Positions 1-25,229 of a DNA stretch of 64,000 nucleotides are shown in pieces. The position numbers and the translations under genes were made by a program. Location of the stretch: positions 19,185,615 to 19,249,614 of the forward strand of contig NC_135555.1 in the NCBI RefSeq assembly GCF_964340395.1, given 5' to 3'. Numbering within the stretch: the first letter of the stretch is position 1; each line of letters opens with the position of its first letter. The DNA comes from Glandiceps talaboti (taxonomy: Eukaryota; Hemichordata; Enteropneusta; Spengelidae). The notes beneath the pieces were generated by a model, which worked only from the letters and a program-made list of their open reading frames with translations, had not been told where the DNA came from and did not search any database.

Positions 1-952
1 ATTGCTTTTGCACCATTTCCAATAACGTGGTTGGCAAAGGCACGGGCGTGACACACATGCCCCTCCAATATATCCCCTGCATCTCGAATAGCATCAGGGG
101 CGACGGCTCCTGCTACGGCGGCTCCTGCAGCTGCACCTAATAAAAAAAAATACAGGAATGGAATTTCATGTTTGCGAACGTGATAACTTGCCTCTTATGC
201 TACTCAACATCCATCCAAATTGAATGACACTGTAACTGACCAATCAGCAAGCATAACATATGCCTGGTAAAGCAAAGGTCAAGTAGGTATCGTTCACTTT
301 CAATAAATTCTGTAAATTCTTTCACAAAAAATATGCGAGTTCCTCAAATTAATGTGAAACTCGCGTCGGAAATAAAGTCTAAACATTTGCTGTTACTTTT
401 TTCAAGGAAATTCTGGAGTTACCACATAATTTTGTGACCAAAATATTATCAAAATTAAGCCATTTAAAATCAAATATGGCCGCCGAATATGAAATATGGC
501 CTCCGAATATCAACTATGACCGCCGAATATCAAATATGGCCGCCGAATATTGTATTGTGTTAACTATATATGGGGAAAATACAAGGAGGTCGACGATTTC
601 CATTAAATTAAAACGGCGGATCCCAGAATTTCTTTTTTTTTTCAAAAGGACCGGAAGCAACCTTTCATATAGCAAAGAGATTTTAAGCATTTTGATATTC
701 GATGAAAATCATCCCCAAGGCACATTTTACCTTATAAAGAAATTATTGTTTAACGCTTCTTTTTTTTAATTCTTTCATATTTACCATAATATTCATCTAT
801 CGTTCGTCAGTTGAATCTAATATTCCTAAATAGTTAACTTAATGAATGTAAAATAACTTACCCATTTTCAGTATCTTTGGTAATATATGATCAGAAGCAA
901 TGTATTCGTCTATTGATGTTTCTTTATTTGGACACTTAACGAGATCGTCCTT
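1..952 (-). CDS. Partial gene of unknown function, two exons, runs off left edge
   Basis: Two exons on the minus strand join in frame: 952-862 (91 nt, acceptor TATAG, donor GTAAGT) and 136-1 (acceptor ATTAG, then open to the window edge). The intron is phase 1. In the upstream exon only one of three frames is open, and that frame continues through the second exon, which supports real coding. The product reads KDDLVKCPNKETSIDEY, then a short isoleucine/leucine stretch, then an Ala/Gly-rich segment (GAAAGAAVAGAVAPDA), then DILEGHVCHARAFANHV. The Ala/Gly stretch could be a flexible linker or a weakly hydrophobic helix. I do not recognise the family. 5' exons, if any, lie between 953 and about 5 kb and were not identified. 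The gene lies downstream of, and in the same orientation as, the arylsulfatase, but it is not part of that protein because the arylsulfatase ends in a stop at 5171. Confidence 0.55.
474..553. repeat. Short tandem repeat, ~23-bp unit, about 4 copies
   Basis: The unit AATATGGCCGCCGAATATCA recurs about four times with a few substitutions. It creates a 111-codon open frame (434-769) that I do not regard as a gene. The repeat lies in the intron of the unknown left-edge gene. Confidence 0.75.
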
Positions 953-3199
953 CTATACAAAAGCAATATTAATATTAAGTTAAAATATAGTTCACTTGAT
1001 ACGAAGCTAAGTAAATTGCAAGACTTCCCATTCCCAGGCCGTATTCTAGTATTCAAAAGGATGCTCAAATAAGTCTAATTTGGAGCTTCAGAAATTCGAT
1101 AATAAAAAAATGAAAAATATGTCTTCTAAATTGAAATGGAAAAGACGTGTCTTTGAATGCCCTATTATGAAATTCACACCAGATGTTAATTGAATGACTT
1201 GTCCCAAAATGTAAGAATTGTGTGTCTTCATTCACCCATTCACTATCACATTGGTCTCTGTCCGCCGTCCGTCTGCGTGTCTGTAATACGTCATTTCTCT
1301 GACATGCAATATCCAATTTTAATCAAACCTGGTACAAAGATGTGATATGATATGAAATATCATATGCGACATATATATGCAAGTCACTTTGTTTCCCGAA
1401 TGGTGGCATATTTGTAGTTGAAAAATAATATTCCCTACACAACTCAAAAAGTTCAATACATAGAGACTCCATTCAAGTGCCTAACCCCATACGAGCAGAT
1501 ATACGGTTCTTTTTGAAATATCGACCTTTGACCTTGATCTTCAGGGTCACTTATCACAACAAGCTATATCTGCATATCACAGACAGTTTGTCATAATCAG
1601 TAAATATGTGATTTTTTGTTTGAAAATAACTAATGAAATTACTGGGCAGATTGGTATGAAATATTCAGACACGAATGGATAAGAAGTCAGAAAAGACTTT
1701 TAAAAATGATAAGAAATGTAGTATTTTGAATCGTACGAGCTGACCCACCTAATACGGTAAACGTAGGTAAACATAGATCGTGACGAAAACCGTATGTATA
1801 TGACATTATCATGATTGATCTTGTACCAAAACCATTTACTCTGACATGATTTAAGACCACTAAATCACACCAACTTCTAAAACTGTCCTTTAACTTATAT
1901 ACGATATCGCAGCATGAAGTTGTCGAATTATTTGAAGTGTTATATCCAGTGTCGCAATTTTACACTTAACACGTAGATTTTGACTTCGTCAGTTGTAAAC
2001 GAATAAGGCCATCCCATGGACGTAGTAGTACGTCTTACTAATTCATTTATAGTATGAAACTAATTGTGAAATAGCTAGGTAACTGATGATATAATCGATG
2101 AAATGTAACTATAGCCAACAGTTACACAAAAAAAGAGAACATGCTATTGAAACCGCTGACTCAGGGTTAGACGACAGTGAAATGGTTCTACTCACAGTAG
2201 ACTTGATCAATGCCTGGAAGCAGCCTTTTCTTCTCCGCACCAAACACTCTGTGTCAAGGAAACCAGTCAACCAATTTCTCCACAACCCAACAATTCAGGT
2301 ACGAGATGACTTGGAATAAGTATACGTAGAATAATTCACTATACACAGGTTTATATCTGGCTCAACGAACGCCGAGTTCACACCGCGTGGTTGATTTTAA
2401 TTCTCATTCCTTCGGACCCTTCTTTACACGATCAACTCCAAATTGGCCTTTTTATAAGTTTTCAACAATTACACAAATATCTGTATTTAGAGTATGACAC
2501 AATCTTTTTTTCGAACTGCATCACGGGATATTTCATCATCAATTTTCCACAACAATAGAAATAGCCATAGTGATAAGTCTAATTCTTTTAATGATTTATT
2601 TGAATTACAAGGCTACGTATATAAATCTTATCTTAGAAGAATGAGTAGTCGAATGAAACAGGAAGCAGAGTAATCGAATGTCGAACTGTACAATAGAAAA
2701 CAGAATTAAACATGGAAAATAGAATACAGAATTAAAAAATGGAAAGTTGAGTTGTAAAATTTCATTCAGAAATGAAAGTTCAGTTGTTTAATTGCATTCA
2801 GTTTTGGAATGACGAATTGTAAAATGGAATATAGAACAGAAAAATAGATATTTGAGTTGTAAAATTGAAATAAGAATAGCAAAATGAGGAGTTGTAATTT
2901 TGTCTTGGATTGGACACCATAGCATGATATGTGACTGAAATCACGTGCTCAATGTGAAGTACACAGTATGCAATAAACAGATCCAATTTCAAGAATTTAG
3001 CGAAGAAAGTATAAACTTGTCCAAAAAGTTTCGAAAAGGAAATAAATACGGATCCGAGACTCGTACCACATACCATTGACAGTGTCTTCTGTCATAGTGC
3101 TGGTCGATGTCGGATGCATTTAATTCATTGTGTGCTCTACTTCCATTAACCAATCAGATGGAGACATTTTTTTTCTTTAACCGGACTTCGGATGATGAA

Positions 3200-3627
3200 T
3201 TTACATTGGCAGACTTAATTTGTCTATCTCTGATGAGATCGTCATTTATTTACACACCCTTAGGAACATCCTTTAAAAAAATCCGTCCTATCTGTCAGGT
3301 TTTCAAACTTTTTGAAGAAAATGTCACGTTTAGACCTAATGTGAATAACACTGATGTTATGAACAATTCACCAGCTTACACATGCCTGAAACATTCCCAT
3401 CAAATTTCAGACCAATACACAGTGGTCTATCAAAACAAAACAAAACAAAACAAAACCCATAACAAACCATTTTGTCCCACCTCGCACATCTTTGGTGTGA
3501 TCATTTCGATTGAGAACAATTTCCTATCTAAACACCCTATGCATAGAAGTATCACCCATTGTTATACTTCCATACACTAGATAATGATCTCATCAAATAC
3601 CAATGCAATCGGGCTGATGGCTTTTAC
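3200..3627. repeat. Dispersed repeat family C, 5' half, copy 1
   Basis: Blocks such as CTGATGAGATCGTCATTTAT, GGTGTGATCATTTCGATTGA and CTCATCAAATACCAATGCAA recur in the same order at 36170-36400. Shorter related stretches recur at 4455-4485 and 4850-4895. The open frame 3107-3580 spans this repeat and is not considered a gene. Confidence 0.7.
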
Positions 3628-3886
3628 ACAGGGGGCAGCGAGCATGTAATTAATTGATTGATTACTTGATTGATTGATTGATTTATTTCCTTGGCTAGTT
3701 TTCTCTCTTCCATCTGTAAATAAGTCACTCTGTATTAACTTGTCCATTCTTCTCTTATCTAAATTAAATTCCACCAATCTTATAATTACCAGGGATCGGT
3801 TACACCAACAGTTTGCTTTATATCTTATCTTCTGGGAGATTATCACACCAAATAAACACTCAAACCATGTATAGACGAGTCTTCTA

Positions 3887-3887
<1 letters not shown>

Positions 3888-3962
<75 letters not shown>

Positions 3963-3966
3963 ACAC
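3888..3966. repeat. (CA)n microsatellite
   Basis: A nearly perfect dinucleotide run of about 35 units. It produces a poly-(Cys-Val) reading on the minus strand, which is not a gene. Confidence 0.97.
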
Positions 3967-3997
3967 CATAAGTTTTAAGCCACTACATAAATTAATC

Positions 3998-4076
<79 letters not shown>
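3998..4076. repeat. (CAAT)n microsatellite
   Basis: About 19-20 uninterrupted CAAT units directly inside the right inverted end of the 3627-4098 element. Confidence 0.97.
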
Positions 4077-4429
4077 TACATGCTGGATGCTCCCTGTGCT
4101 ACTACCATTTTCTGATCAGTAGACGTGTATACTGATCAGGGTAATGTGTTAATTGGGCAAATAGACTGTGAGTTTGTTCTAGGATTAACAGTGCACTAAT
4201 TAATGCAAAGTTGATAAGATAGTAAAGGTAGGAAATAGGAAAAGACAGTCAGAGGAAACAATTGTTGTAATGGTAATGTTTGAATTATAGAAAAACGAGA
4301 ATAATATTAGAAATCCGGAAAATGATGAAAAAAAAATATCTTGCAGTCTAATATATTATATGTAAACCTTGAATTGTATAGAACATTAGTGGTCTGAGAT
4401 ATAATGGATGGCGTTATAACCCTTTCACA

Positions 4430-4960
4430 GTAGGAGGTTCAGATTGACATTTGTCCATCTTATCAACTGATCAAATACCATGGCAACCAATCTAGTAATA
4501 TAATGTTTTTGTCTTTTTAAGTAATTAGTCAGAGAGTCAGGCAGATTGATAGACACATATTTTACCATGCCTTTATCGCTATTGAACCTCAGTTCAGTTG
4601 TGCCAAAAATAACTGACGGCAGACATCCTGTATGTTTCAAAGTGTTTTATTACTGTACTCCTCCTTTGTAAAAAATGTGCTGAGTAATACTGAACTTTAG
4701 AATTGTTTTGTATGTTTGTAGGGAGTTGGTGATGTTTGAACTAGCTCTGCAAATGGAACAATCTTGCAATAAATCTTTAAAGTATTTGGATAGTGTAACT
4801 CGTTTGCATACAATGCAGTCATTGTGTGATCGTGACTTACCAGATTAGTAGGGTCAGATTGATATTTTGACAACTCATCAAATACCAAGACAATCGGACA
4901 AAGGTTTTTGATTTTGAGTCATTCATAGTCAGTCTGTCAGACAGATGGACACACGCACAC
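4430..4960. repeat. Dispersed repeat family C, 3' half and a second partial copy
   Basis: 4563-4675 (ACCATGCCTTTATCG, TGAACCTCAGTTCAGTTGTG, AATAACTGACGGCAGACA, GTGTTTTATTACTGTACTCC) matches 36605-36695 and in part 39500-39545. 4845-4960 repeats the AACTCATCAAATACCAAGAC block and passes into GACA-type simple sequence. Confidence 0.6.
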
Positions 4961-5006
4961 ACACAAAATACACACACAATTAGTAATTGCACTATACAAG
5001 ATGGAG

Positions 5007-5012
5007 TTTATT
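5007..5012 (-). promoter_or_regulatory. Candidate polyadenylation signal of the arylsulfatase gene
   Basis: On the minus strand this is AATAAA, about 160 bp past the stop codon at 5171-5173. It is the first canonical hexamer I see in the 3' flank. Assignment is by position only. Confidence 0.45.
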
Positions 5013-5170
5013 CTAAACTTTTATCTCTATTCTAAGTCATATTTCTGTGCTAGCAATGCAATTAATAGAATAGCTATATATAGTGTGATACTTTACTTAG
5101 TTTCAGATTTTTAAAATTACGTGTGTTACTTTGTGACTCCCTACGTCATTTCCCGGACAAGGCGACCATC

Positions 5171-19139
<13,969 letters not shown>

Positions 19140-19394
19140 GACTAGCGTGTTGTTGCTGGCCTTTCGTTGTATCTGTAAATGTAACATTTGGTCAATAAAA
19201 CATAAATGAACCATTGTCATTGATTATCAAATCGTAGAGCGGCGGAACAAATTCTCGGACCAGCTAACACGACTGAAAGATTTGCTACAATATATTGAGT
19301 TAGTGAATGTTTTCTTCCATGGATTGTATACTTCCCAGGACGTTGAGGAAGTAAAAAAATTGTCCTGTGCTGTTATAGGTTCATACCAGGCGTA

Positions 19395-19465
19395 CTAATC
19401 GTGAAGCGCTTTGAATATAGTGTGGGAAAGCGCTATATAAAAACCATTACTGCTGAATATTATTA
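19395..19465 (+). mobile_element. LINE/SINE 3' tail remnant
   Basis: GAAGCGCTTTGAATATAGTG followed by TGGGAAAGCGCTATATAAAA is the type of 3' end shared by CR1/L2-like LINEs and their SINEs in invertebrates. No body is recognisable upstream. Confidence 0.5.
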
Positions 19466-19469
19466 AAGC

Positions 19470-22085
19470 CATACTGGAGCGGAGCCGGGGTGGGTGGGGG
19501 TGGGGGTTATGACTACTTGAAATACCTTATAAAACTTGTCGGACAAAACCAACGACATGTATTTACAAGGGAGATATACATATACTAGAATACAGAGAAG
19601 ATGCAGAATGATCTCATCTTCATTTACAAGGAAATCATCATTGTCAGTGATCTAAACAGGTAAAAATGGGAGACGATTGTGATTGTAGACGGGGAAAAAT
19701 GTTTGCCTTTTAATCCATGGTCACCATATATTACTCTGTCTACATATACTTTGGTGAAACTAGCAATAAGACTAACCGTTAAAAGCCTGGGCTCCTCTGA
19801 CAGACCGTTGTCATATCACACATCCCCGAAAAGGAGACCCTTTTTCATACCAACTGTATCGGACAGAATATATTATATACAGGTTTCAGGCTGTGATAAA
19901 TGCAGATGACAGTTCCATCGTATGATGAAATAGCTAAAACCTAGTCAAAATAATTGCTTTTGAGCAGTAAAATCTTACTTTAAGAATTGAGAGCATCATT
20001 TTGAAAAGTAATCCAATATTCGGAACTAAAAATGAAGCAAAATCTAACGGTCCAGTCATTTACGCAAGCTTTTCCAAAATCTTCCGGCCCAGAAAACTTT
20101 ACCCTTTCGCATACCTTATGAGCACAAGAAATCACCCATTTCCAGTTGACCGTTCCCATGGGAGTTGCCCCTCCACTCCCGGGGTTATAAACAAACATAG
20201 TGTCAACAGTGGTTCTAAGGAGATAGAGAATTTCATACTATGTTATACTTGAAGTTTATACATACCAGTAAGACTCGATAAATGACGTTCAATCGATTGG
20301 TCAGTTGCAGACAGGTGAATCATAATTTTAGTAAATTAAAGTTGTTGTATGTTTTATAGTTTCTTACATGCTAACAAGTCACTCATCACGTGATAATTCT
20401 TACCAATCACATATCCACATCACAATTTTTCGTTATGAAATTCTAATCAATCAAACAATATGTCATTTTATATATATTATTGATGGTTCAGAATTTAAAG
20501 TCACCAAAAATTGATGAGGCTATAAACGTTTTATGCAGTCTCTATTGCAAACCAGAAGCATCTGTCCCATCTTTCTCTGCTTGGAGTCCGTATCAAAACG
20601 TTGAAGTTCCTGCCACTAGTACTGCTACCGTGTTTATGTTATTTGCATATACTCGATGTTCCTATCGTCGAAAATACTTATATAAAATCTCCAACAAATT
20701 ATTATTCTAGTGTAATGTTAATATTGATGCAAGGTTTCTAAGATTTCGCATTGCTAGAACAGTTGACTGCATTGCTGGGATTACTAGACATGTTTACATG
20801 TATGATTAATGACGTCATCAGAAGTTTAGTTCAGTCAAATTGCAAGTGGTAGTTGTTGTCTGGGCTATATTTCATCTAATTCTTTATTGTAGAAAGATTT
20901 TTGTAACTTTGTTAAAAAATATAGATATTGACTCCAACTTTTCAGTGTTTGCTCTTTTAACATTCATCGTAACATTAAAACCTTTAAAGTATTGTTTGTT
21001 TACGTTATAATGAAATTTGATACCTGTGTATATCATTATATCATATTTGTGATATTTTTCAATTTCTAGATGTTAATTTTCATTTAAAAAAAAAAATTCA
21101 TCTTAAAAATAAAAATGACATGACATTTTGATCCAAATGTTTATTATTCGTCAAAAAGGCATTTTTGTCGTATCCTGTATCCCGTTTTCGACAAAGTCGT
21201 GCTGATTGTTCTTTCAACTGTCACAAATTCCCTCGAGTGCGTTTATCGTCCTTAATATCATTTATCCAATAAAATAAACCCAAAGTCCCTGGTATGCTTC
21301 AATATATAGAATACTGTGAATACCTTTTTGAATATGTAATAAATACTACGCCAATTAACATCTAAGCTCTGCGTTTTCCCTTAGATTTTATTGCAGTCGA
21401 CAATATGGTATTATACGAAGCATATGAAAGAATGGCCTAAAAATGTATAAAATAGTATGGAGTTATAAACGATAACAAATAGCATTATGATTGATATTAT
21501 GCGACATCAATTGACGACGCATGTAGGGATTCCAAGTGGTATACTATGGCAAGCTGTTCAGGCCAAAAGTATTATTCTTATTCTGGCTGCAGTATTCTGT
21601 ATTTTTCGGAGTTACAAACTAATTGTAACTGTTTATGTGTAGTTTCTCGATGGAATCCACACTTTTTTTATTCCATGTTAACATTATTTAATTCAAACAA
21701 GTTTGAGATTATTGTTGATGTAAATTTATTTTGATTTATTTTTCGCCAGAAACCTTTCAAGGATTATATATATTAATTGGAATTCGAAATATATTTTTTT
21801 AAAAGCTTAAAGGTTTTTTGTTTTGTTGCAATTTTGGGAATTATTTCAAAAATAATTAATTTCGGATTTCGTTTTGGAGAGTTTCTTCGGACTATTCGAT
21901 TTTCATAGCAGGGGTGTGGAGTAGCTCAAATGATCGACTTTCGGTAGGCCGAACATGTCGTTGTACTCCGCTCTCGCGTGCACATTTGAATGGAAAAGAC
22001 GGTTATCCTGTATGAACTAGGTAATGAAACCGATGAAGTCACTAATATTAATACGTTTCTCTGCTGGTTTTTCCGTCTATCAAAA
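19470..22085. other. Intergenic or 5' flank of arylsulfatase; no gene recognised
   Basis: No exon with family similarity was found. GTATGT at 20266-20261 (minus) could be the donor of a non-coding first arylsulfatase exon, but nothing else supports it. A modest open frame pair at 19980-20252 is unexplained. Confidence 0.4.
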
Positions 22086-22086
22086 T

Positions 22087-22160
22087 CATGAATACAACAT
22101 TGTGAAATACGAGATAGCGATTCATTAGTCGGTAAGTCTCAATAGATAGCTGAGAATAAG
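22087..22160 (+). repeat. Dispersed repeat family D, copy 1
   Basis: ACAACATTGTGAAATACGAG and ATAGCGATTCATTAGTCGGT recur with few changes at 29658-29730. This copy lies directly upstream of the CR1-type LINE fragment. Confidence 0.75.
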
Positions 22161-22164
22161 GAGG

Positions 22165-23405
22165 ACATCATAATCAGGCGTGGTTTAAATGGCATGATGT
22201 ATGCTGATGATTCTGAACTGTCTTTCTCACTTGTGAAGGTGACCGGGTTCCTACTACCATGATTGAATTGTGTTGATGAGATCAGGATGGATACGAGACA
22301 TTGTGCTTTGTCTTAACGATGGGAAAACAGAGATTGTGCATTTCTCTTCTAAATTTGGCGGTGTAGGTCCGGTCCCTCACTGTGATTTGCGGATTGGTGA
22401 GGTCAATATACACCCGTCTGACATTGTTCGATATCTTGGTATAATGATATCTTTTATTACCCGATCAAGAAAAAAGAAACAGAATGACATCACAAACGTA
22501 AATACAAAAAAGCAAACAATCAGATCGGATAACAGGAGTCAGAAAATAGCTATGCTAATCGTGTCTGATCCCTGGAAACAGTAAATAATGGTAGGTGTAA
22601 ATAAATATACAATATGTAGCTCGCTGGTGTTTCCATGGATGCAGCTGCTACCATGTCATATCATGTTGTGAATGCTTGCAAAGCTGCCTCCCTTTGCGAT
22701 TTGGAAGATTTGGAAAATCCGATCATGCCTTCATAACATCTCGATTAGATTACTGTAATAGTGTACCTTACTATGGTCTTCCTTTATATGAGATTCACAA
22801 ACTCCAAATCATTCAAAACCCAGCGGCTTGTCACCATAAAGAACAAATGTGACTATCTTACTCCAATTCTTCATGATTTACACTAGCTCCCTGATCAGCA
22901 GCGAATTGAATTCAAAATTCTATGTATTACTTTTAAAGTTATAAATGGAATTGAACCATCTTATTTAATTGAATTGCTGACAAAACGAGCCACTGGTCGT
23001 ACCCTTCGTTCTCAGTCTAATGGTAACATTAATTTACACCAGCAGCCTATTGGCAGTAGTATGTATTATGGTATTCGAGCTGTGCCCCTCGTCTATGAAA
23101 TGCCTTGCCATCACCGATCCCTGCTGCTCCTTCATTTAACAGTTTTAAAAGCAGTTTGAAACCTTACCTATTGAAGTCGTTCTATAGTTATCCATTTTTA
23201 TATATTTTACTTTTTTGATTATGAACCTTTTTAAGTAAGTTTCTGATATCGTGACATCTTTAAGTTTTAACTGTATTTCCTTTCATATAATGTATTTTTG
23301 TTGTCGTCCATGCTTGTTGTTGTTTTTCCAATCAGTATTGCATCGCCATTGTGATTATTTTTAATATAATGCGCTTTATAAGAATGCAAATATTATGAAT
23401 ATGAT
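22165..23405 (+). pseudogene. 5'-truncated, decayed CR1-type LINE reverse transcriptase
   Basis: The fragment reads GLNGMMYADDSELSFS around the catalytic YADD at 22200-22211. It then gives the RT thumb (LNDGKTEIVHFSS, HPSDIVRYLGIM, about 22300-22450) and the C-terminal region (YCNSVLYGLPLYEIHKLQ, LPDQQRIEFKILCITFKVIN, about 22750-22950), followed by RTLRSQSNGN. The pieces lie in different frames with stops between, so it is dead. The endonuclease and RT fingers are missing. The 3' end, near GCGCTTTATAAGAATGCAAA (about 23370-23390), is typical of this LINE group. No host role. Confidence 0.8.
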
Positions 23406-23608
23406 TTGATACTAAGACAGGAAATGTGAAATTCAAAAGAGGATGAAGTAAATGTTTTATTACAGTCTACATATTGACCTTATGAAATCATTACTAAACA
23501 AACTAATAACTTTAACGTCAAACTCAAGTCACATAAACATAAACAATAAATTACAACATTTACTGACAAAATTTTCCATTGATACCATAAAACTTTCTAT
23601 ATGACGCC

Positions 23609-23660
23609 TTTAACCATAGACCCTCCACTGGTGGGTGGAGGGTCTATGCTTTAACCATAG
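23609..23660. repeat. Perfect short hairpin, CATAGACCCTCCAC stem
   Basis: CATAGACCCTCCAC, a six-base loop, then GTGGAGGGTCTATG: a perfect 14-bp stem, flanked on both sides by TTTAACCATAG. A related palindrome, AACCATAGAC-GTT-GTCTATGGTT, lies at 25006-25028, and CATAGACCCTCC recurs at 44601. Confidence 0.75.
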
Positions 23661-25139
23661 GAAAAACTTCATTTTATATATTTTTATGGTGATAATATTC
23701 TAATCAGTTAGTCATGATGAACACAATATATTAAAATTTTAGTATTCACACTGTTCTTTCCTTGAAAAAATGTAGATGACATAGATGGCAGACAGTACCG
23801 ATTGTAATGTACATATTGTTTTACGATGAGTAGGACTTCATGACATACCTCTGCTTTTAAAGTTAAAATCTCACCTGATTAAGAAATTGAAACTCATTAG
23901 TTTAATCCTGTTCCAGGTATTTTATTGAGGAAATGTATTTTTATACCTTCAACCCAGGATGAAATGGACATCAAAAGGCAAACGTTTGGTTGCGAAGACA
24001 TGCTTTAGGTCAGGAACATTACGAGTTGTTGACTATTTAACATGTGGTTGGTCAAAATCCGAACAGCTAAACCAACGATTTGTATGGTCATTACCAAAGG
24101 AAATACTAAGTTACTCTGATATTTTACTGATTGTAACCTTTCATCGTTATGCAGTTGTTCTAATGATAAAATAGGTGACCTACAAAACAATTTGGAAATA
24201 AAATAACGATGAAACTAATTGGATTATGTTAATAGAGTCATCAGTAAATTTTCAAAAGCAGTGAATGATAGTAATGAGGGAAAATGTTTCAAAAATTACA
24301 GTATTTGAAAACGAGATACATACCACTGTAGTTTTACTCAACATAAACTTTAGTGTATTCAACTGTCTTCTCGTGGAAAGATGAGCAGGTATGCTGAAGG
24401 CACGGTTTGCCACGTGCTAATTAGTCAAGAACTGGTGATATTCTTGTCCAATAGCATTTCTTCGAAACAAACAGGAAAAGTGTGACTTTTACTATAAAAT
24501 GTCATGTACATGATTTTGCATTTTCAATAATTAGCATTGTCACTGACTATTTACTTTGTTATAACTATTTTATATTCTATTTTTATTTCATCTGGGATTG
24601 AGGATAAAAAGCATGTCCGTCTAAAATAAAATACCCGGAAGTAGATTACACGTATTGTTTTTCAAATTCTTGATCAGATGAGAATTTAACCTTAACAATC
24701 TAAGGGTAGGGTAGCATTTTAAAGAATTAAGCGGTCAAAATACCTAATGTTTGTGAAATATCTGTTCATTACAATCAGTATTGTCTGTCATATATTAAGA
24801 TACTAACTTCTGTCGTTAACTAATGTTAACTAATCATGTCAAATTGATTGATATGTTTAGTATTACCATATTAGACGAAATAGACAAAGACGACTGTACT
24901 AATGAACTGGTATGTAGTATTTCATTATGTTATATTTACTTCTGTTTTATATATGAAGAAAAGATTCCCAATCGGTTCGGATATTTGTTTATGAGATATA
25001 ATGTTAAACCATAGACGTTGTCTATGGTTAAATAGAATGTGCATTGTCCCACGCGTTGCACACATTGCAGTCAGTACATTTTCTCAATGGCAAATTACTG
25101 ATATCTTTGTGTGATGTTTGAAGTTAAGTTAGAGTAAAC

Positions 25140-25193
25140 AATTGTATAGCGCCAAAATCCAAAAATAAAAATTGTTCAGAGGCGCTTCACAAA

Positions 25194-25226
<33 letters not shown>
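25140..25226 (-). mobile_element. Retroelement tail with 27-bp A-run
   Basis: ATTGTATAGCGCCAAAATCC, GAGGCGCTTCACAAAATATT and a following A-run (about 25200-25226). The GCGC-containing segment resembles the inverted tail of the type at 19395. Orientation is uncertain because the A-run is on the plus strand. Confidence 0.4.
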
Positions 25227-25227
<1 letters not shown>

Positions 25228-25229
25228 TT

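Larger units (their letters stand above)
3627..4098. repeat. MITE-like element with microsatellite-bearing inverted ends
   Basis: The left end (CACAGGGGGCAGCGAGCATG, then TAATTAATTGATTGATT) is the inverted counterpart of the right end, which reads AATCAATTACATGCTGGATG then CTCCCTGTG. Between them lie a (CA)n run and a long (AATC)n array. The inverted ends themselves pass into TTGA/AATC repeats, so the array may have grown out of the terminal repeat. It is inserted in family C. Confidence 0.6.

Noticed and set aside
1065-1316. 83-codon minus-strand frame near the unknown gene
   Set aside because: Composition is like surrounding intron, and no splice-consistent join to the exon at 952-862 was found.
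3107-3580. 157-codon open frame
   Set aside because: Covers dispersed family C and a CAAAA run, and has no protein-family features.
19980-20252. Two antisense frames of 72-83 codons (GSGGATPMGTVNWKW on minus)
   Set aside because: No splice context, and both strands are open. It may be part of an uncharacterised repeat, but I could not support a call.
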